A stretch of 64,000 nt of DNA from Rhinopomastus cyanomelas. Taxonomy: Eukaryota; Chordata; Aves; Bucerotiformes; Rhinopomastidae. The stretch is taken from assembly GCA_013400115.1 (NCBI GenBank), contig VXBP01005598.1:62001-126000 (forward strand). The letters run 5' to 3'. The notes beneath the pieces were generated by a model, which did not search any database, was not told where the DNA came from, and worked only from the letters and a program-made list of their open reading frames with translations. This document shows positions 23,601 through 33,111 of the stretch, piece by piece. Position 1 is the stretch's first letter. Each line of letters starts with the position of its first letter. A program made the position numbers and the translations under genes.

Positions 23601-26224
23601 TATTCTGTCTCTGTTGCAAAGTTAATCCCCATCCCCTCACCAAGCTGAATAGATCATGATCTGCTTATATAGGGTTTCATTTTTTTAAAATCCTGGACTG
23701 ATGTTTGCTCATTCCTAATTCTGCTCAAGTCTGTCCACCTGTTCCTGAGATAAAAGTAACTGACATTTGCTGGCTCCAGGTCTTAGACAGAACTGTGTCA
23801 CAGAGTGAGGATGTTCAGGCCTGTCCTAGCCGCTCATGTTACCCGAGGCTGTTAGGTAAAGCCAGTGCAAGGGACTATAAACCCGTCTGGCTCCAACTGC
23901 ACTCACGGTGCCTCAGAGAGACATGAAGACATTTCAGTAGTTTGCAAAAGCTGCGGTGGTATTGAGACAGAAAAGGAACCACTCTCACTTGAGATAGGCA
24001 CTGAGGAATGAGAATGGCTTTAGGACACACAGGAGCTCCTGTGCCTAAGTGCACCCTGGGCAGGGCAGGAGTCCAGGCCAGCAAGGAGTCTGGCTCAGTC
24101 AGGGCCACCTCATACCAGCTGCCAAACTACTCTTCAGAGCCCCATAAATCCAAGAAGTACAAGAACTAATACACACTGGGAAGTAAAATTTTAGTCACAG
24201 TGACCCTGTGCTGTGCCCTGCAAACTGCAGGTAGGCTTGCTTTACACCTACCAGGCACCCACAGAAGCTTGGTCCCAGGTGCCATACACTTAAAGGCTGT
24301 GTTAGCTAGAATTTGCTGCTGCTCAGCACTGCTAAAAATCCGTGCTTGGAGCACTTTTGGTAGAACACCTGCAACAGATAATGAATTTCCACAATATTTC
24401 AGAGCCCTAGTCTGCAGCTTGTGCAACAAGCATCATGTGTTGCAGAGCTGAGAGGAAGGGTGACAGCGATATGCAGCCAGGGGATTCCCCCATTCTCAGT
24501 CTGCATCCAAGTAGTGGGTGATAGCACCATACCAGCACGCAGACCTCTCACGCTTGTCCCTCGCCTCCACGCGGAGAAGGCAGCCAGGGGCTATCGGGGC
24601 TGCCTCCTCCCCGCAGCCCTGCGCTCGGTCCCGCCGTCTGCAGAGGGCACTCGGGGCCCGCGAGTGCGGCGGAGCTGCGGGACGCAGGCGGAGACATGCA
24701 GCCTCCGGTACCGGCAGAGAGAAGAGCCAGCTCCGGGGTACCCCTGCCGGGCAGCGGGCTGCTCCCCCCGAACCAAAGAAGGAGCGGAAGAGGTTTTTAA
24801 ATGAGGCACAAAACCCCACCCCCCAAACTCCTAGCCAGCACCAGAGCTCAGGATGTGACAGAAGTAACTGAACACCCGTGGGAAATCAGCCGTGGCGAAT
24901 CACCCTGGGAGAGACCCGCTGGTTTGTGTCCCCCACCCTCCCCTAGGGGACAACAGCCCCGAGAATGCCAAAACGCAGACCCCCTGCAAGGGGGGTGTGT
25001 GTGGAGGGGTGTCACATTGGCAAGGAGAAAGCTTCCTCATCCTCTCACAGAGGAAAACAAAACACGGTTTCTCCTTGTTCCTGTTCAATCAGGTTATTTC
25101 TGTGGTTACTCAGCCAACTGGGGCGACTGGAAGCGCTGCGCTGGACTGAAAGTCCAGCTGAGCGGATGCTCCCCACTACTCTACACGCTCGAAACACTTT
25201 AAAGCGAAACCCACAGCTGTAGCTAAACAAATCAAAGCCAACCCTCGGGATCGCTTAACAGGTCCATTCTGCTTCTGCACAGGGCAACATCCGCCGAGTT
25301 GGGTTAAACCGCTTCAGAAACGAAGAGAGGACGCGGACGCAGCCGCTGGAGCGATTCCCCTGCTTCGCGCAAGTTGTGCGGGGAATCGCGCCAGCTCGCA
25401 CAGCCGCTCCGCCCGCTGCCAAGCGCCACAGCCGCCCTTCTGCTTTTTTCCCTCCCTCTCCTTGTGACAAACAACATACCAACAGGCGGAGATTTTTCGG
25501 CTACAGCCCTTCTCCTCCCAGAGTGCCCCCAGCTTTCCCTCGGAAAGCCTCGGGGAGACCGGAGGCAGCGCGTCAGGGACCCTTCTGCTCCCCGAGACCA
25601 GTCCGCAGCACTGGGGGACTGGGGACGGGGTCCCGCCCTGGGGACCCCGCAGGGCTCGTCCCTCCGGGCAGCAGGACAGCCCTTTCCCCCCTCCCCTTCG
25701 CCCCGCACATTTACAAAAAGAAAACCCAGAAATCAACAGTCCGGGAGGAGTTTCGGACCACAAAACGCCCCCGCAGCTTCCCCGTCCCCCCGCCCCGTCC
25801 GGTCTCGCAGCGGCTCCCACTCTTAACCCCCTGCCCTTCGTCCGCTACTGACACCGACACCAGCCCCGGACCCGCCACCGGCACCGCCCCGCCAGCGCCG
25901 GAGAAGCCTGCCCGTCCTCCCACCCTCCAGCCACGCAGCGAGGGTCGGGCTGCGGAGGCTGCTCAAACCTTGGAGCAGTGGGGAGCGGGACAGCTCGGGC
26001 CGGTCCTCAGGAAAGGAGTCCAGGAGCCGCTTGAAGAGGCGGCCGAGGTCGGAGTAGCTGCGATGCAGGTAGAGGACGTTGCGGTCCGACCACTCGGTGC
26101 GGATCTCGTAGAACTCCTCCTCGTCGCCCCGCCGGCTGATGATGAGCCGCCGGATGCCGTTCACCCAGCAGCCCCGCACGTACATGTTCACCAGCGAGGT
26201 GCCTTCAAACACGGCCGAGGCCAT
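5559..26224 (-). CDS. PXDC1: PXDC1, PX domain-containing protein 1 (five coding exons, complete)
   Basis: Coding sequence is complement(join(5559..5676, 8787..8898, 11041..11158, 11420..11511, 25969..26224)), 696 nt, 231 residues plus TGA. I recognised it by the N-terminus [13 protein letters not shown], the segment [20 protein letters not shown], and a C-terminus reading [13 protein letters not shown], all closely matching vertebrate PXDC1 as I remember it. The PX fold covers roughly residues 1-130; the PX-type motif is R55-S-Y57-S-D59-L followed by F71-P72. A short charged helix rich in Glu/Lys (about 92-110) follows, then a Ser/Thr-containing linker and an acidic tail (about 200-213). PX domains generally bind phosphoinositides on endosomal membranes; the cellular role of PXDC1 itself is poorly known, and the usual proline-rich PPxxP loop is not evident here. 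Exon phases join cleanly and all introns are GT/AG. I see no frameshift or premature stop. Identity is near certain; lipid binding is inferred from family only. Confidence 0.96.
5677..8786 (-). other. PXDC1: PXDC1 intron 4
   Basis: The intron is 3,110 bp, GT/AG. It is almost free of repeats; the only one I recognise is a roughly 30 bp CR1 tail on the plus strand at 7522-7553. No other gene or RNA is seen. Confidence 0.9.
7522..7553 (+). mobile_element. Very short CR1 3' tail
   Basis: GAGTCTTTTCCAACTTATAT followed by GATTCTATGAT matches only the terminal CR1 3' sequence, plus strand, inside PXDC1 intron 4. Confidence 0.6.
8787..8898 (-). CDS. PXDC1: PXDC1 coding exon 4 (residues 156-192 and two bases of 193)
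   Basis: The exon is 112 nt, with acceptor CCCAACAG and a consensus donor GTAAGT. It encodes [20 protein letters not shown], then [16 protein letters not shown]. The last two bases TT are completed by G from exon 5 to give Leu. This is one of the most conserved stretches of the protein, and its identity alone would have named the gene. Confidence 0.95.
9840..10245 (-). mobile_element. Older CR1 fragment, minus strand, interrupted by a younger CR1
   Basis: CR1 body sequence (CTATTGCCCCTTGTCCTATC at its left, CTCCCCTCAGTCTCCTCCTA further right) is split at about 9924/10028. Removing the inserted piece restores the usual CR1 order of the 'rank' and 'TCATCCTCCTGACAC' segments. Likely extends further right in diverged form. 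Confidence 0.82.
9925..10027 (-). mobile_element. Younger CR1 3' end nested in the older CR1
   Basis: About 103 bp beginning at the CR1 tail AATCACAGAACATCAGGGAT in plus reading and running to GGTGATCT. It has the same orientation as its host element. Confidence 0.85.
11041..11158 (-). CDS. PXDC1: PXDC1 coding exon 3 (residues 117-155 and first base of 156)
   Basis: The exon is 118 nt, with acceptor TTTTTAAG and donor GTAAGA. It begins in phase 0 with [20 protein letters not shown] and ends KISE, the Glu being split G/AA across the intron. Residue order matches the family without gaps. Confidence 0.95.
11159..11419 (-). other. PXDC1: PXDC1 intron 2
   Basis: A short intron of 261 bp with donor GTGAGT and acceptor TTTTTAAG. 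No features inside. Confidence 0.93.
11420..11511 (-). CDS. PXDC1: PXDC1 coding exon 2 (residues 86-116)
   Basis: This 92 nt exon is flanked by acceptor TTTCTAG and donor GTGAGT. It starts with GG, completing a Gly codon, and reads [20 protein letters not shown] and onward to MPWK at residue 116. It covers the end of the PX domain and the following amphipathic helix. Only 261 bp separate it from exon 3, so the two are likely to be captured together in most transcript evidence. Confidence 0.95.
12356..12578 (+). mobile_element. Two consecutive CR1 3' ends, plus strand
   Basis: A first CR1 3' end (12356-12486, ending CCTGAATGATTCTGATTCTG) is followed after about 13 bp by a second of another subfamily (12500-12578, ending AATCCCTAATGATTCTATGA). 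Both are on the plus strand, antisense to PXDC1. Confidence 0.88.
12690..12792. repeat. A-rich low-complexity tract
   Basis: Runs of A with AAAAC- and CCAAAA-type units. It accounts for the Phe/Leu-rich 178-codon minus-strand open frame here, which I do not consider a gene. Confidence 0.8.
13009..13140 (-). mobile_element. CR1 3'-end fragment, minus strand
   Basis: Diverged CR1 3' end in plus reading from AGAATGGTTTGGGCTGGAGA through CCTGCCACGGGCAGGGACAC to CTTGAACACATCCAG. Confidence 0.82.
14367..14690 (-). mobile_element. CR1 fragment, minus strand
   Basis: About 320 bp of CR1 3' region, from CACAGAATCATTTAAATTGG to the CCTCTCAGGTAGTTGCAGA segment. It is of the same subfamily as the copy at 15,993-16,287 (shared AAGTCCAACC and TAAGAAGTTTTTCC landmarks). 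Confidence 0.87.
15993..16287 (-). mobile_element. CR1 fragment, minus strand
   Basis: About 295 bp, from ATCACAGAACTGTTTGGGTT to GAGAGGAGACCAACCGGCAC. The overlapping 70-odd-codon frames on both strands are CR1 sequence. Confidence 0.87.
18151..18203. repeat. Direct repeat plus 21-bp palindrome in PXDC1 intron 1
   Basis: TAGAATTTATTACAT occurs at 18151-18165 and again at 18178-18192. The second copy runs into a palindrome at 18183-18203 with 10-base arms (TTTATTACAT and its exact complement) around one central A. Confidence 0.9.
20050..22128 (+). mobile_element. Decayed long CR1 with ORF1 and reverse-transcriptase remnants
   Basis: Plus-strand CR1, antisense to PXDC1. In order: an ORF1 remnant with the SGNH/GDSL-type esterase domain seen in CR1 ORF1 ([16 protein letters not shown] at about 20,066; the nucleophile position is Leu); further ORF1 to [11 protein letters not shown] (about 20,540); a jump to mid-ORF2 (about 20,690, IFKKG region), so the endonuclease is missing; reverse-transcriptase text ([20 protein letters not shown], then [15 protein letters not shown]); loss of the segment that should carry the catalytic Asp pair (about 21,320); the C-terminal region, and a complete 3' end at 22,128. 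Stops and frameshifts are scattered throughout. Sequence at 19,530-20,050 may be further 5' CR1 but I cannot confirm it. Confidence 0.9.
20183..20542 (+). pseudogene. CR1 ORF1 esterase-domain remnant
   Basis: A 119-codon open frame reading [14 protein letters not shown], then [19 protein letters not shown] and [20 protein letters not shown], ending QRGKRVL. These are landmarks of the esterase-like half of avian CR1 ORF1. The upstream part carrying the nucleophile motif is in another frame, and the expected His of the DxxH motif before LSQRGK is absent, so it is not a functional enzyme. Confidence 0.85.
25969..26224 (-). CDS. PXDC1: PXDC1 coding exon 1 (residues 1-85 and first base of codon 86)
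   Basis: The start ATG is at 26224-26222 in a strong Kozak context (GGCGGC before, G after). The frame stays open upstream to a GTG at 26269, but there is no earlier in-frame ATG near it, and known family members begin MASAVFEG, so 26224 is chosen. The exon encodes the first PX half, with the basic pair R25-R26, R31-R32 and the R-S-Y-S-D-L motif. It ends CAA G followed by the donor GTTTGA, a weak match to consensus. Codon 86 is a split Gly completed by GG from exon 2. The exon is very GC-rich because it lies in the CpG island. Confidence 0.95.
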
Positions 26225-26292
26225 GCCGCCCCCCGCGCATCCCCCGCACTGGCCGAAGGCGAAGCGCACGGCTCCGCGCCGCCGCGACTAAG

Positions 26293-26336
26293 TTAAGAGG
26301 AGAAGGAAGAGGAGGAGGAGGAAGAGCGAAGGAGGG
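26293..26336 (-). repeat. Polypurine (GA-rich) tract just upstream of PXDC1 start
   Basis: The plus strand is almost pure purine here, with GAGGAGGAG-type triplets; the gene-sense strand is a C/T-rich tract about 70-110 nt before the ATG. It lies in the 5' UTR or core promoter. Such tracts can be translation-regulating pyrimidine motifs or simple sequence; function is not known here. Confidence 0.6.
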
Positions 26337-26660
26337 TGTCACCCGCCTCACGGCCCCCCCTACCCGACCCGGCCCAGCCTGGCTTGGCCCGGCCCTGCCC
26401 GCTGGGGCTTAGGTCCGATGACGCCTCATCGACGGCGGCCTAGCAACGAGGAACCTTCCGAAGCACACAGACCCTGCCCCTCGAAGCCCCGGCACCGGGC
26501 GGGGCGGCTCGCAACCCCTCCTGGGGCGGGCAGCGGGGCGGCTTCCTGCCCGGCAGAGCCTCTCTTGTCCACGGCTGCTGGAGCCCTCCCCTGTCAAACA
26601 CCGGCGGTCCCCAGGCGGGATCCTCCTCGGGTCGGTTTGACGGTCGCCCCGTACACGACG

Positions 26661-29600
26661 AGGAAATTTGTTCCCCGTCCAGTGACCGCAGAAGTTTTTT
26701 CTTCTATTTTTTTCCCCCTTTAAAAACACTTCCAATCCGGCCAGCTGCGGAAAGCTGAGGGAGATTTTCTCACTCCGCCTCCAGCTGCAGTACTGGGGAC
26801 TGTCAGCCTCCCGCAGCCTCCCGCAGCCTCCCGCAGCCTCTCGCAGCCCCCGCTCCTTCTGTGCCCTGGGAAGCCTCAGCGGAGACTCTGGCAGCCTCTC
26901 CGGTGAGAGAGAGGTCCCTTATAGGGAGGAAAAGCATGAGAAAGGCACTACGTGTCTGGCTCCTGGGACTCCGTCAGCCTTTTCTAACAGCCCTGACTCG
27001 AAGGAGCCTCCCGCAGCACTGCAGAGGAGGGCGATGGACATGCCTGTCCTATAGTGCCAGCCCCTCCTTCCCCTGGGACCCCAAACACAGAGCGGGCTGC
27101 TGGCAGAGCTGATAGGGGCTGGAGCAGTCAGAAGTCATCTGGCAAAGCCAGAGATTCCTCGCACTGTACGGCGAGGAATTGTGTGGGAGATACCTGGGTG
27201 CCTGAAAATGCCTAGAAACTGCAGGGTTAAGATACACAGACTGAAGGTGAAGGGAGTGACAGTGTAGTGATGTGGGAGGCATCACCCGGACTGGCCTCTG
27301 GCTGAAGGCAGTGGCCTCTGGCAGCTTTCTGGGGCAGAGGGAGGCTGTGTGCAGCTTCTCAGGGGTCATGCCATGACCCGTGGCAAGAGAGAACCTTCCC
27401 ACTTGTGTGATTTAGGCAATGTCAGAGGTCACTGCACTCACACTGGGTATTATTAAGTTTAAGCTGGTTTTCATCAGTGTGACGTCTGTGGTTCAGGAAG
27501 CCAAGAATTCACACAGAACCAATTCATGTGCTATTCAACTGCTCAGGAAAATCAGGAGTGCCCAGAGACAAGACCACCTTTTACAGGTGTCAGCCAAAAA
27601 GTGGAGTTTGGAGAATATCGCGCTGGATCACAGCAGGGGGAGCACAGAGGTGAAAGATACTTAACAGTTTTCTGTAAAATGCATAATTAAATAACTAAAT
27701 CACAATACTTCCAGTAGAAAATATGTTGCCAGTAACTGCCTCAATCATTCATGCCGCCATGGGAAACCAACCACAACCCAACAATGCAACGGTGGCCCAA
27801 ACTCCCTGCGCAAATACACAAGGGTACACGTTCTCAGTTTAAGTTGTGCACAACCAACTAGGTTTAGTCCCTTCTGAAGCACAATCAGATGGAAAGAATG
27901 CAAACAATGGAGCCCCATCTTTCCAAATGGAAGGACATGCTCCTGTTGATTGCAGCCTCAATCTACAGAAACTTGAGACATTTCTTTAGAAAGAATCAGG
28001 ATGGGTGATGCTAGAGATGCTGGAGTGAATCCTGAGACACTCAGCAGGGGTTACGACCAAACTGTCTTCACTGAGAGCAGCTCTAGACCTGTAGCTGAGA
28101 TACAAATGACCTGAAGGCACATGCTTTCCAAGTAGAGCTGTGTACCCATCTCAGAGCAAAGTCTGTAGTGGAAGCCAACCCACTTCACCTTGGATCACCA
28201 CAAAAAGGGTTTTGACATCACCACTGGGCTAGACAACTCTTGAGTATCTCATATTAGCTGTTGAGTGTATTCAGTGTGGATTCAATCAAGAGGGATTGTT
28301 GTGAACCTTTTTACTGGAGGAAGATCTCCACACAGCTCCTTTTGTTCAGGACAGGCTTTTGTAATCCCTTCTATTCTTCCAGGACACACTGGTCTTCCCA
28401 GTTCTTCCTTGTAAAACAAACCAAGACAGTAAAATACTTTCTGTCCTGGCAGCTGCTGTGGTAATCTGAAATGACCACGCAAAACTTATAAGAAGAAAAC
28501 TATGAAAGCAACCCCCCTCCCCTTGTAAAATATGTGGGTGTTGTATGGCTTTTCTTTAGACAAGAGACTCAACACTTGACTTCTCCTTCCAGATGGTATT
28601 TTCTGCCTCTGTGATAGAGTGACTTTTGCCATTGTCAACCTTTCCACAAACTGATTCACTCAATAGATCTCTGAGGCTCTCAGCACCTTGTCAGAGCTCT
28701 GGCTTCACCTGGATGGTCCAAAGTCGTTGTTGAGGGTGATCAATTTCTGCTGGGCTAAGGGTGGCATGCACCATCCTGTAGGCTTGAGAATTAGATCTTT
28801 GGTTCAATTTTTCTCCGTCAGTCTGATTGGTGCCACATCTCCAGCTTAATTAAAATTTCAAATCGCACAAACCCCTGTGTTCCTGTCACTGCCTGCTCAT
28901 GAAAAATGAACTGGGCTTAAGACAGACATACTGATGTCAAATCCTGAACTTCAGAAGCGTGAAAGGTAGCACTACTCCTGTGCCTAACACTACACATGAG
29001 GGAGCAGCTCATCATTCCCCCATGAGTACAATCCTGTTCCTGAAAAAGGAATCTAAATCCAATAAGAACTCCACTACCACATCCCCTTTTTGGAGTGAAA
29101 ACTAAAACCAGGGCACAGTTCACAGCTCAGGCGGCAGGACATGTGTGTGTTTCCTCTGCTGAGCATCCTTGTTACAGGAGCGTAACGCTTGGCCAGCTGG
29201 GTTAGTAATACTGGTGTGTTACTGGTTTGCCAGAGACGGTGCAGCACATGTAAGAAACGCTTGCATTAGACTAGTGGTGTGCTGGGGAGGATGGCAGAGC
29301 TCTCAGGATTATCTGCAGTGTGGAATATAAAATAGAAGCGCAGGAAGGATGCATAGTCTCCAAGGACACAGACATCTTCCAGATGAAAGTACCTTTTACA
29401 GTCAGGACCTTTCACTGTAACTCTATCCATTCTATCTGTCACACACTTTTAGAAGTACACAGAGGGCAGGCATTTGCATTTGACAGGGTTTTCATGTGTC
29501 TGCAGCACTGCGCAGCAGCTCTTGTCAGCAGAAAATGGGGAATGTGTATTTGCCTTTCTTTAAAGAAAAGCTTTTATTGAAAAACATTTTGTTCCTTCTT

Positions 29601-29895
29601 GTGTGTCATGTTCAGTTACTACTTTTGTACCAAAGTTTTGAGACAAAAGTAATTAGTGGCAAATGCACCTTAGGGGATAAAGGTGCCGACTGAGTTTGTG
29701 TTTCATCACCTTGCTTTTTTGTGACCTTAATGTCTCACTGGAGTAATAAAATATTACAAGAACACAGGAATTTCTTTGGCTTATTATTTTGATTTCTACC
29801 CAAACTTTTTCCATTCTTGCATTTTACTTTTGCAAAGTGGTGAACAATTTAATTTAAAATACATGCAGAGCACCTACCACATGCTGCTAATCAGC
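26661..29895. other. Intergenic, upstream of PXDC1; no gene recognised
   Basis: Apart from the short tandem repeat at 26,804-26,850 I recognise no repeat or gene. A divergent non-coding transcript from the CpG island is possible but nothing in the sequence proves one. Confidence 0.5.
26804..26850. repeat. 10-bp tandem repeat at the CpG-island edge
   Basis: The unit CAGCCTCCCG is repeated about four and a half times, with one C-to-T change in the last full unit. It lies just outside the densest CpG block, about 600 bp upstream of the PXDC1 start codon. Confidence 0.85.
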
Positions 29896-30310
29896 TAGAA
29901 TCATAAAGTCATAGAATGGTTTGGCCATAGAACGGCCCCCTTCAGATACTGAGAGGCCACAGTAAGATTCCCCACAGAGCCTTCAGTTCTCCAGGCTGAA
30001 TAACCCCATCTCTCTCAGCCTGTTTGCTGTTCCAGTCCTCTGCTCATTTTCATTGGACTACATGATCTTTTCAAGGTCCCTTCCAATACCTAATGTTCTG
30101 TGATTCTGTGATTCCTCTGGACCTGCTTCAACAGGTTCATGTTCCTCTTGCGCTCCAGAGTTGGATGCAGGACTCTAGATGAGGTCTCACAAGAGCAGAG
30201 TAAAGGGGAAGAATCACCTCCCTAGACCTGCTGGTGACACTCCTTTTGATCCAGCCCAGAATATGGTTGGCCTTCTGGACTGTGCTCACATGGGGCTGGC
30301 TGTTCAGCTC
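29896..30310 (-). mobile_element. Older CR1 fragment, minus strand, interrupted by a plus-strand CR1 tail
   Basis: CR1 sequence from CATAAAGTCATAGAATGGTT through TAACCCCATCTCTCTCAGCC, broken at about 30,052, resuming at CCTCTGGACCTGCTTCAACA (30,114) and continuing to GGCCTTCTGGACTGTGCTCA. Confidence 0.85.
30052..30113 (+). mobile_element. 62-bp CR1 3' end nested in opposite orientation
   Basis: TTGGACTACATGATCTTTTC, then AAGGTCCCTTCCAATACC and a tail of two TTCTGTGA units: the terminal 3' CR1 sequence, plus strand, inside the minus-strand CR1. Confidence 0.85.
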
Positions 30311-33111
30311 TCCAAAAAGAATGAAGGTTAAGGGCTAACCCTGTGCAGCTGAAAGGTCACCTTGGCCAAAAATTTACTTTCAAGTCTTCAAATGATAGAA
30401 CACAACCAAAGTGATGCAGGAAAACAGTCTGAATTTAAGAAAAGGCCAGGACCAGCTCATAGGGCTTAAGAAGTCCAAGGGCAGGTAACTCTTGACTCTT
30501 ACGGAAACTGTGGCTAGAAACACAAATTAAGCTGAATCAGCCTGTGTCTCTAGCTTTGTGCTGTGCTGTGGTATCTGCGGTTTTAGGTTTCTTCACTGAC
30601 ATCATGGAAATCAGAGGGATACTTGTTCTCTTTCATATACAAGTAAGCTATGAAGGCTTCTGAATGCTGTTTCTATACTTTCTACATAATTTTCTCCACA
30701 TGGCCTACACCATCCAGTCCAGTGCAGCACTTTCTTTTGCCCTCACTAGTTATAGCCCCCAACAATTATCAACTCCCAGACTGTATCTGCATTTTGGAGG
30801 AACTTCATCTAAATGCCTAAGCTCTCTCCCTGTCATTGTCTTGAAGTCATTTTAGGTCTCCCTTTTGCTATTTGTCTTCCACCCCCTTACCAGAAAGACA
30901 TGATGATTCATCCTCCTATCCACATCTGTGAATCCTTCAGGGGAGGGAAGAAGCGTTTGTGCTGCATACATAAATACATGAGTTTTCACCTTGAAGAGAA
31001 AAGACAAGATACCTTTTGTGAGCGTAACCAGTGAAGCTGGCAGGTTCAGATCATTAACATCCTCAAAGGAAATAAATTCTGGAAATAACACTGTCCACTA
31101 ACCAGCACTCACACGGAACAGAGGTGCTGCAGAGTTTTTCCAGGGCAGGAACAGGTAAAGGCGGAGATTCTTACGGAAGAACCAAGTTGGAGATCAAGGA
31201 CAAAGGCAGACCTTGATCTGAAGGGAGCCTGGCTTTGGCAGTGCTGTCAGAGTTAGGTTTTCTGCACTGACCTGGGTTCAAACCCCTGTATTGAGGTATG
31301 AAGCAAGAAGGACCAGCAGGGGACAGAGAGGACAGGTATTTCCCTTAGCTGCTACTGTCATCAAAACAAGTGCTGGAAAACGCTGATCCAAGGAAAGAGA
31401 CTTGAATGGCTTCTGTGCATGGAAAGAGTATGAGAGGAGCAGGAGGGGGACAGTGCTTGCCTTTGTGGAAGAGGCTCTCTGGTTGTCCAAGACTTACTCT
31501 GCTCAAGGAAACTTACTTTCTACATTCTTGTAAGTAAGTAAAAGTTGTACCCAGTGTGCCTGGCTCCATTAATCATTGCTCCTTATAACTGGAACAAGTG
31601 TTCATGACGCGAAGATTTTGTCAAGACACTTAGCAAGTGCAAAAGCAGTCACAGCCCTCAAGCCTGGAGTCACCAAAGACCTCTTGCCTTGTGATGTTAA
31701 AAAAATCATTCCAGCCATGAAAACAGGGATGGCCTAGGCTTGATAACAAATGACAGAGTCACAGACCCAGCCTCAGCTAGCAGGTCTGTAAACACGAGAC
31801 CCCAGTCTTTGCAAAGACACTCACTTCACTCATTCTGCTGTGTTGCCAGTGTGGTATTGGAATAAATAAAACACTCACTGGCAGCTCAACGGGACCAAAA
31901 ACAATCTGTAAAGCCAGAGAGTTTGAAGCTTTAACGGTTTACACAAACAGTGAAAAGAGGATAATGAGCCTCTGAAGGCAGCCCACTTGTCTGTAATACC
32001 TGCAAGGCTGTGGAGTGGGCACTCGTTTCTTCTGTTAACAGGGATTTTTCTTAATGCACAATCCAAAGGCAAAGCAGCTCCTCCTGTTTTAGACTTTAGT
32101 TAATTTGACAAGATTGGCCTTTCTGAACACCTCTAGTGAGAGGGAGCTCTTGATGAAATGAGCTACTGACTGGAACAACCTTTATGCTCCTGTGGGGAGG
32201 TTTGGAAGCTCAGCCAGAGCTCTGCTGGGACTATGTATTCTCACTTTTTTCTCCTTTCCCCCAGGCTGAATCTGTGAAATACTGAGTCCCTCTGGAGTGA
32301 ATGGGAGTTAACGTGCTCAACATCTTTCCAGCTTTGGCTCCCTCATAATGTAGCCATTAATGTATGCAAACCCTATTTTTAGAATCTGTAGCATGTTTTC
32401 TGGGTAAAATACTGCTCAAAAGACCCTTTCTTATCCCTCAGACTTGACAGTGAGTTTGATTTAATGGAAGAGCTTGAAATTCTTTCCATTAAAAAGTGTA
32501 TTATGAATGCTCAAGGAGCTGTAACTGTGCTTGAAAGCTAGGTATATTCCTGCCAATGGGTAAACCAGCTTCATCTAACAGGAGAGTATTTCTAGTGGAA
32601 CAATTTACCATTTATGAGCCTTTTTCCTTGAGATGACACAGACAGTATATCTTCACTATGTTTCCAGCAGAGCAAATAAATTAAATACACCTGCAGGTTA
32701 CTAAAAAACCTCCACTGGCATAAAACTATGCAAAGCAAAATGTACCTGCATTTTCACACTCAGCCCAGTGCAGCCATCTAGCTGGGCAATAAAAGGCCCA
32801 CAGTACTGGCCCTCAAGTTTGTAGTGATCTTTCGTATGTCCCTGACACTGCAAATTTGTTCTACACAGCATATCAGAAATCCCTAAAGTGTTCAGAGAGA
32901 TGAGCATTGTTATTCTGAACTTGCAGAAGGGGAGACGGATCCACAGAGCGGAGGAAGCAGCTTGACTGGTAATGTAGAAAGAGGTTGTTCTAAAGGTTGA
33001 AGTATTTGTAGCTCTTGAAATATGGACTTGTATACAGAACTTAGAGAACATGCTGGTGTGCAGGGCAATAAAAACAAATCAGTCATGTTGCATATGTCCA
33101 TTAGAGCAGTA
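30311..33111. other. Intergenic; nothing recognised
   Basis: No gene, RNA or repeat is recognised in about 2.8 kb. Confidence 0.5.

Larger units (their letters stand above)
11512..25968 (-). other. PXDC1: PXDC1 intron 1
   Basis: The intron is 14,457 bp, GTTTGA...TAG. It holds CR1 fragments at 12.36-12.58, 13.01-13.14, 14.37-14.69, 15.99-16.29 and 20.05-22.13 kb, an A-rich low-complexity tract at 12.69-12.79 kb, and an unusual palindrome near 18.19 kb. Stretches 16.3-20.0 and 22.13-24.5 kb show no gene or repeat I recognise. The first part of the intron in transcription order (25,968 to about 24,530) is CpG-rich. Confidence 0.9.
24530..26660. promoter_or_regulatory. PXDC1: CpG island spanning PXDC1 promoter, exon 1 and start of intron 1
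   Basis: CG dinucleotides are dense in two blocks, about 24,530-24,800 and 25,290-26,660, with a thinner stretch between. Outside these limits CpG is depleted as usual for vertebrates. GC-box-like GGGCGG motifs cluster around 26,495-26,545, upstream of the start codon on the minus strand. I see no clear TATA box, consistent with a dispersed CpG-island promoter. The transcription start is not determined; it probably lies between about 26,290 and 26,500. Confidence 0.8.

Noticed and set aside
25823..26269. Longer PXDC1 start at 26269 with 15 extra residues, and read-through past residue 86
   Set aside because: The upstream codon is GTG, family members start at MASAVFEG, and the frame beyond 25,969 is intron; the LLQ-G junction with exon 2 matches the known protein.
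25376..26296. 306-codon plus-strand open frame opposite PXDC1 exon 1
   Set aside because: It is the antisense shadow of a GC-rich coding exon and CpG island, where stop codons are scarce; Pro/Arg/Ala-rich with no domain.
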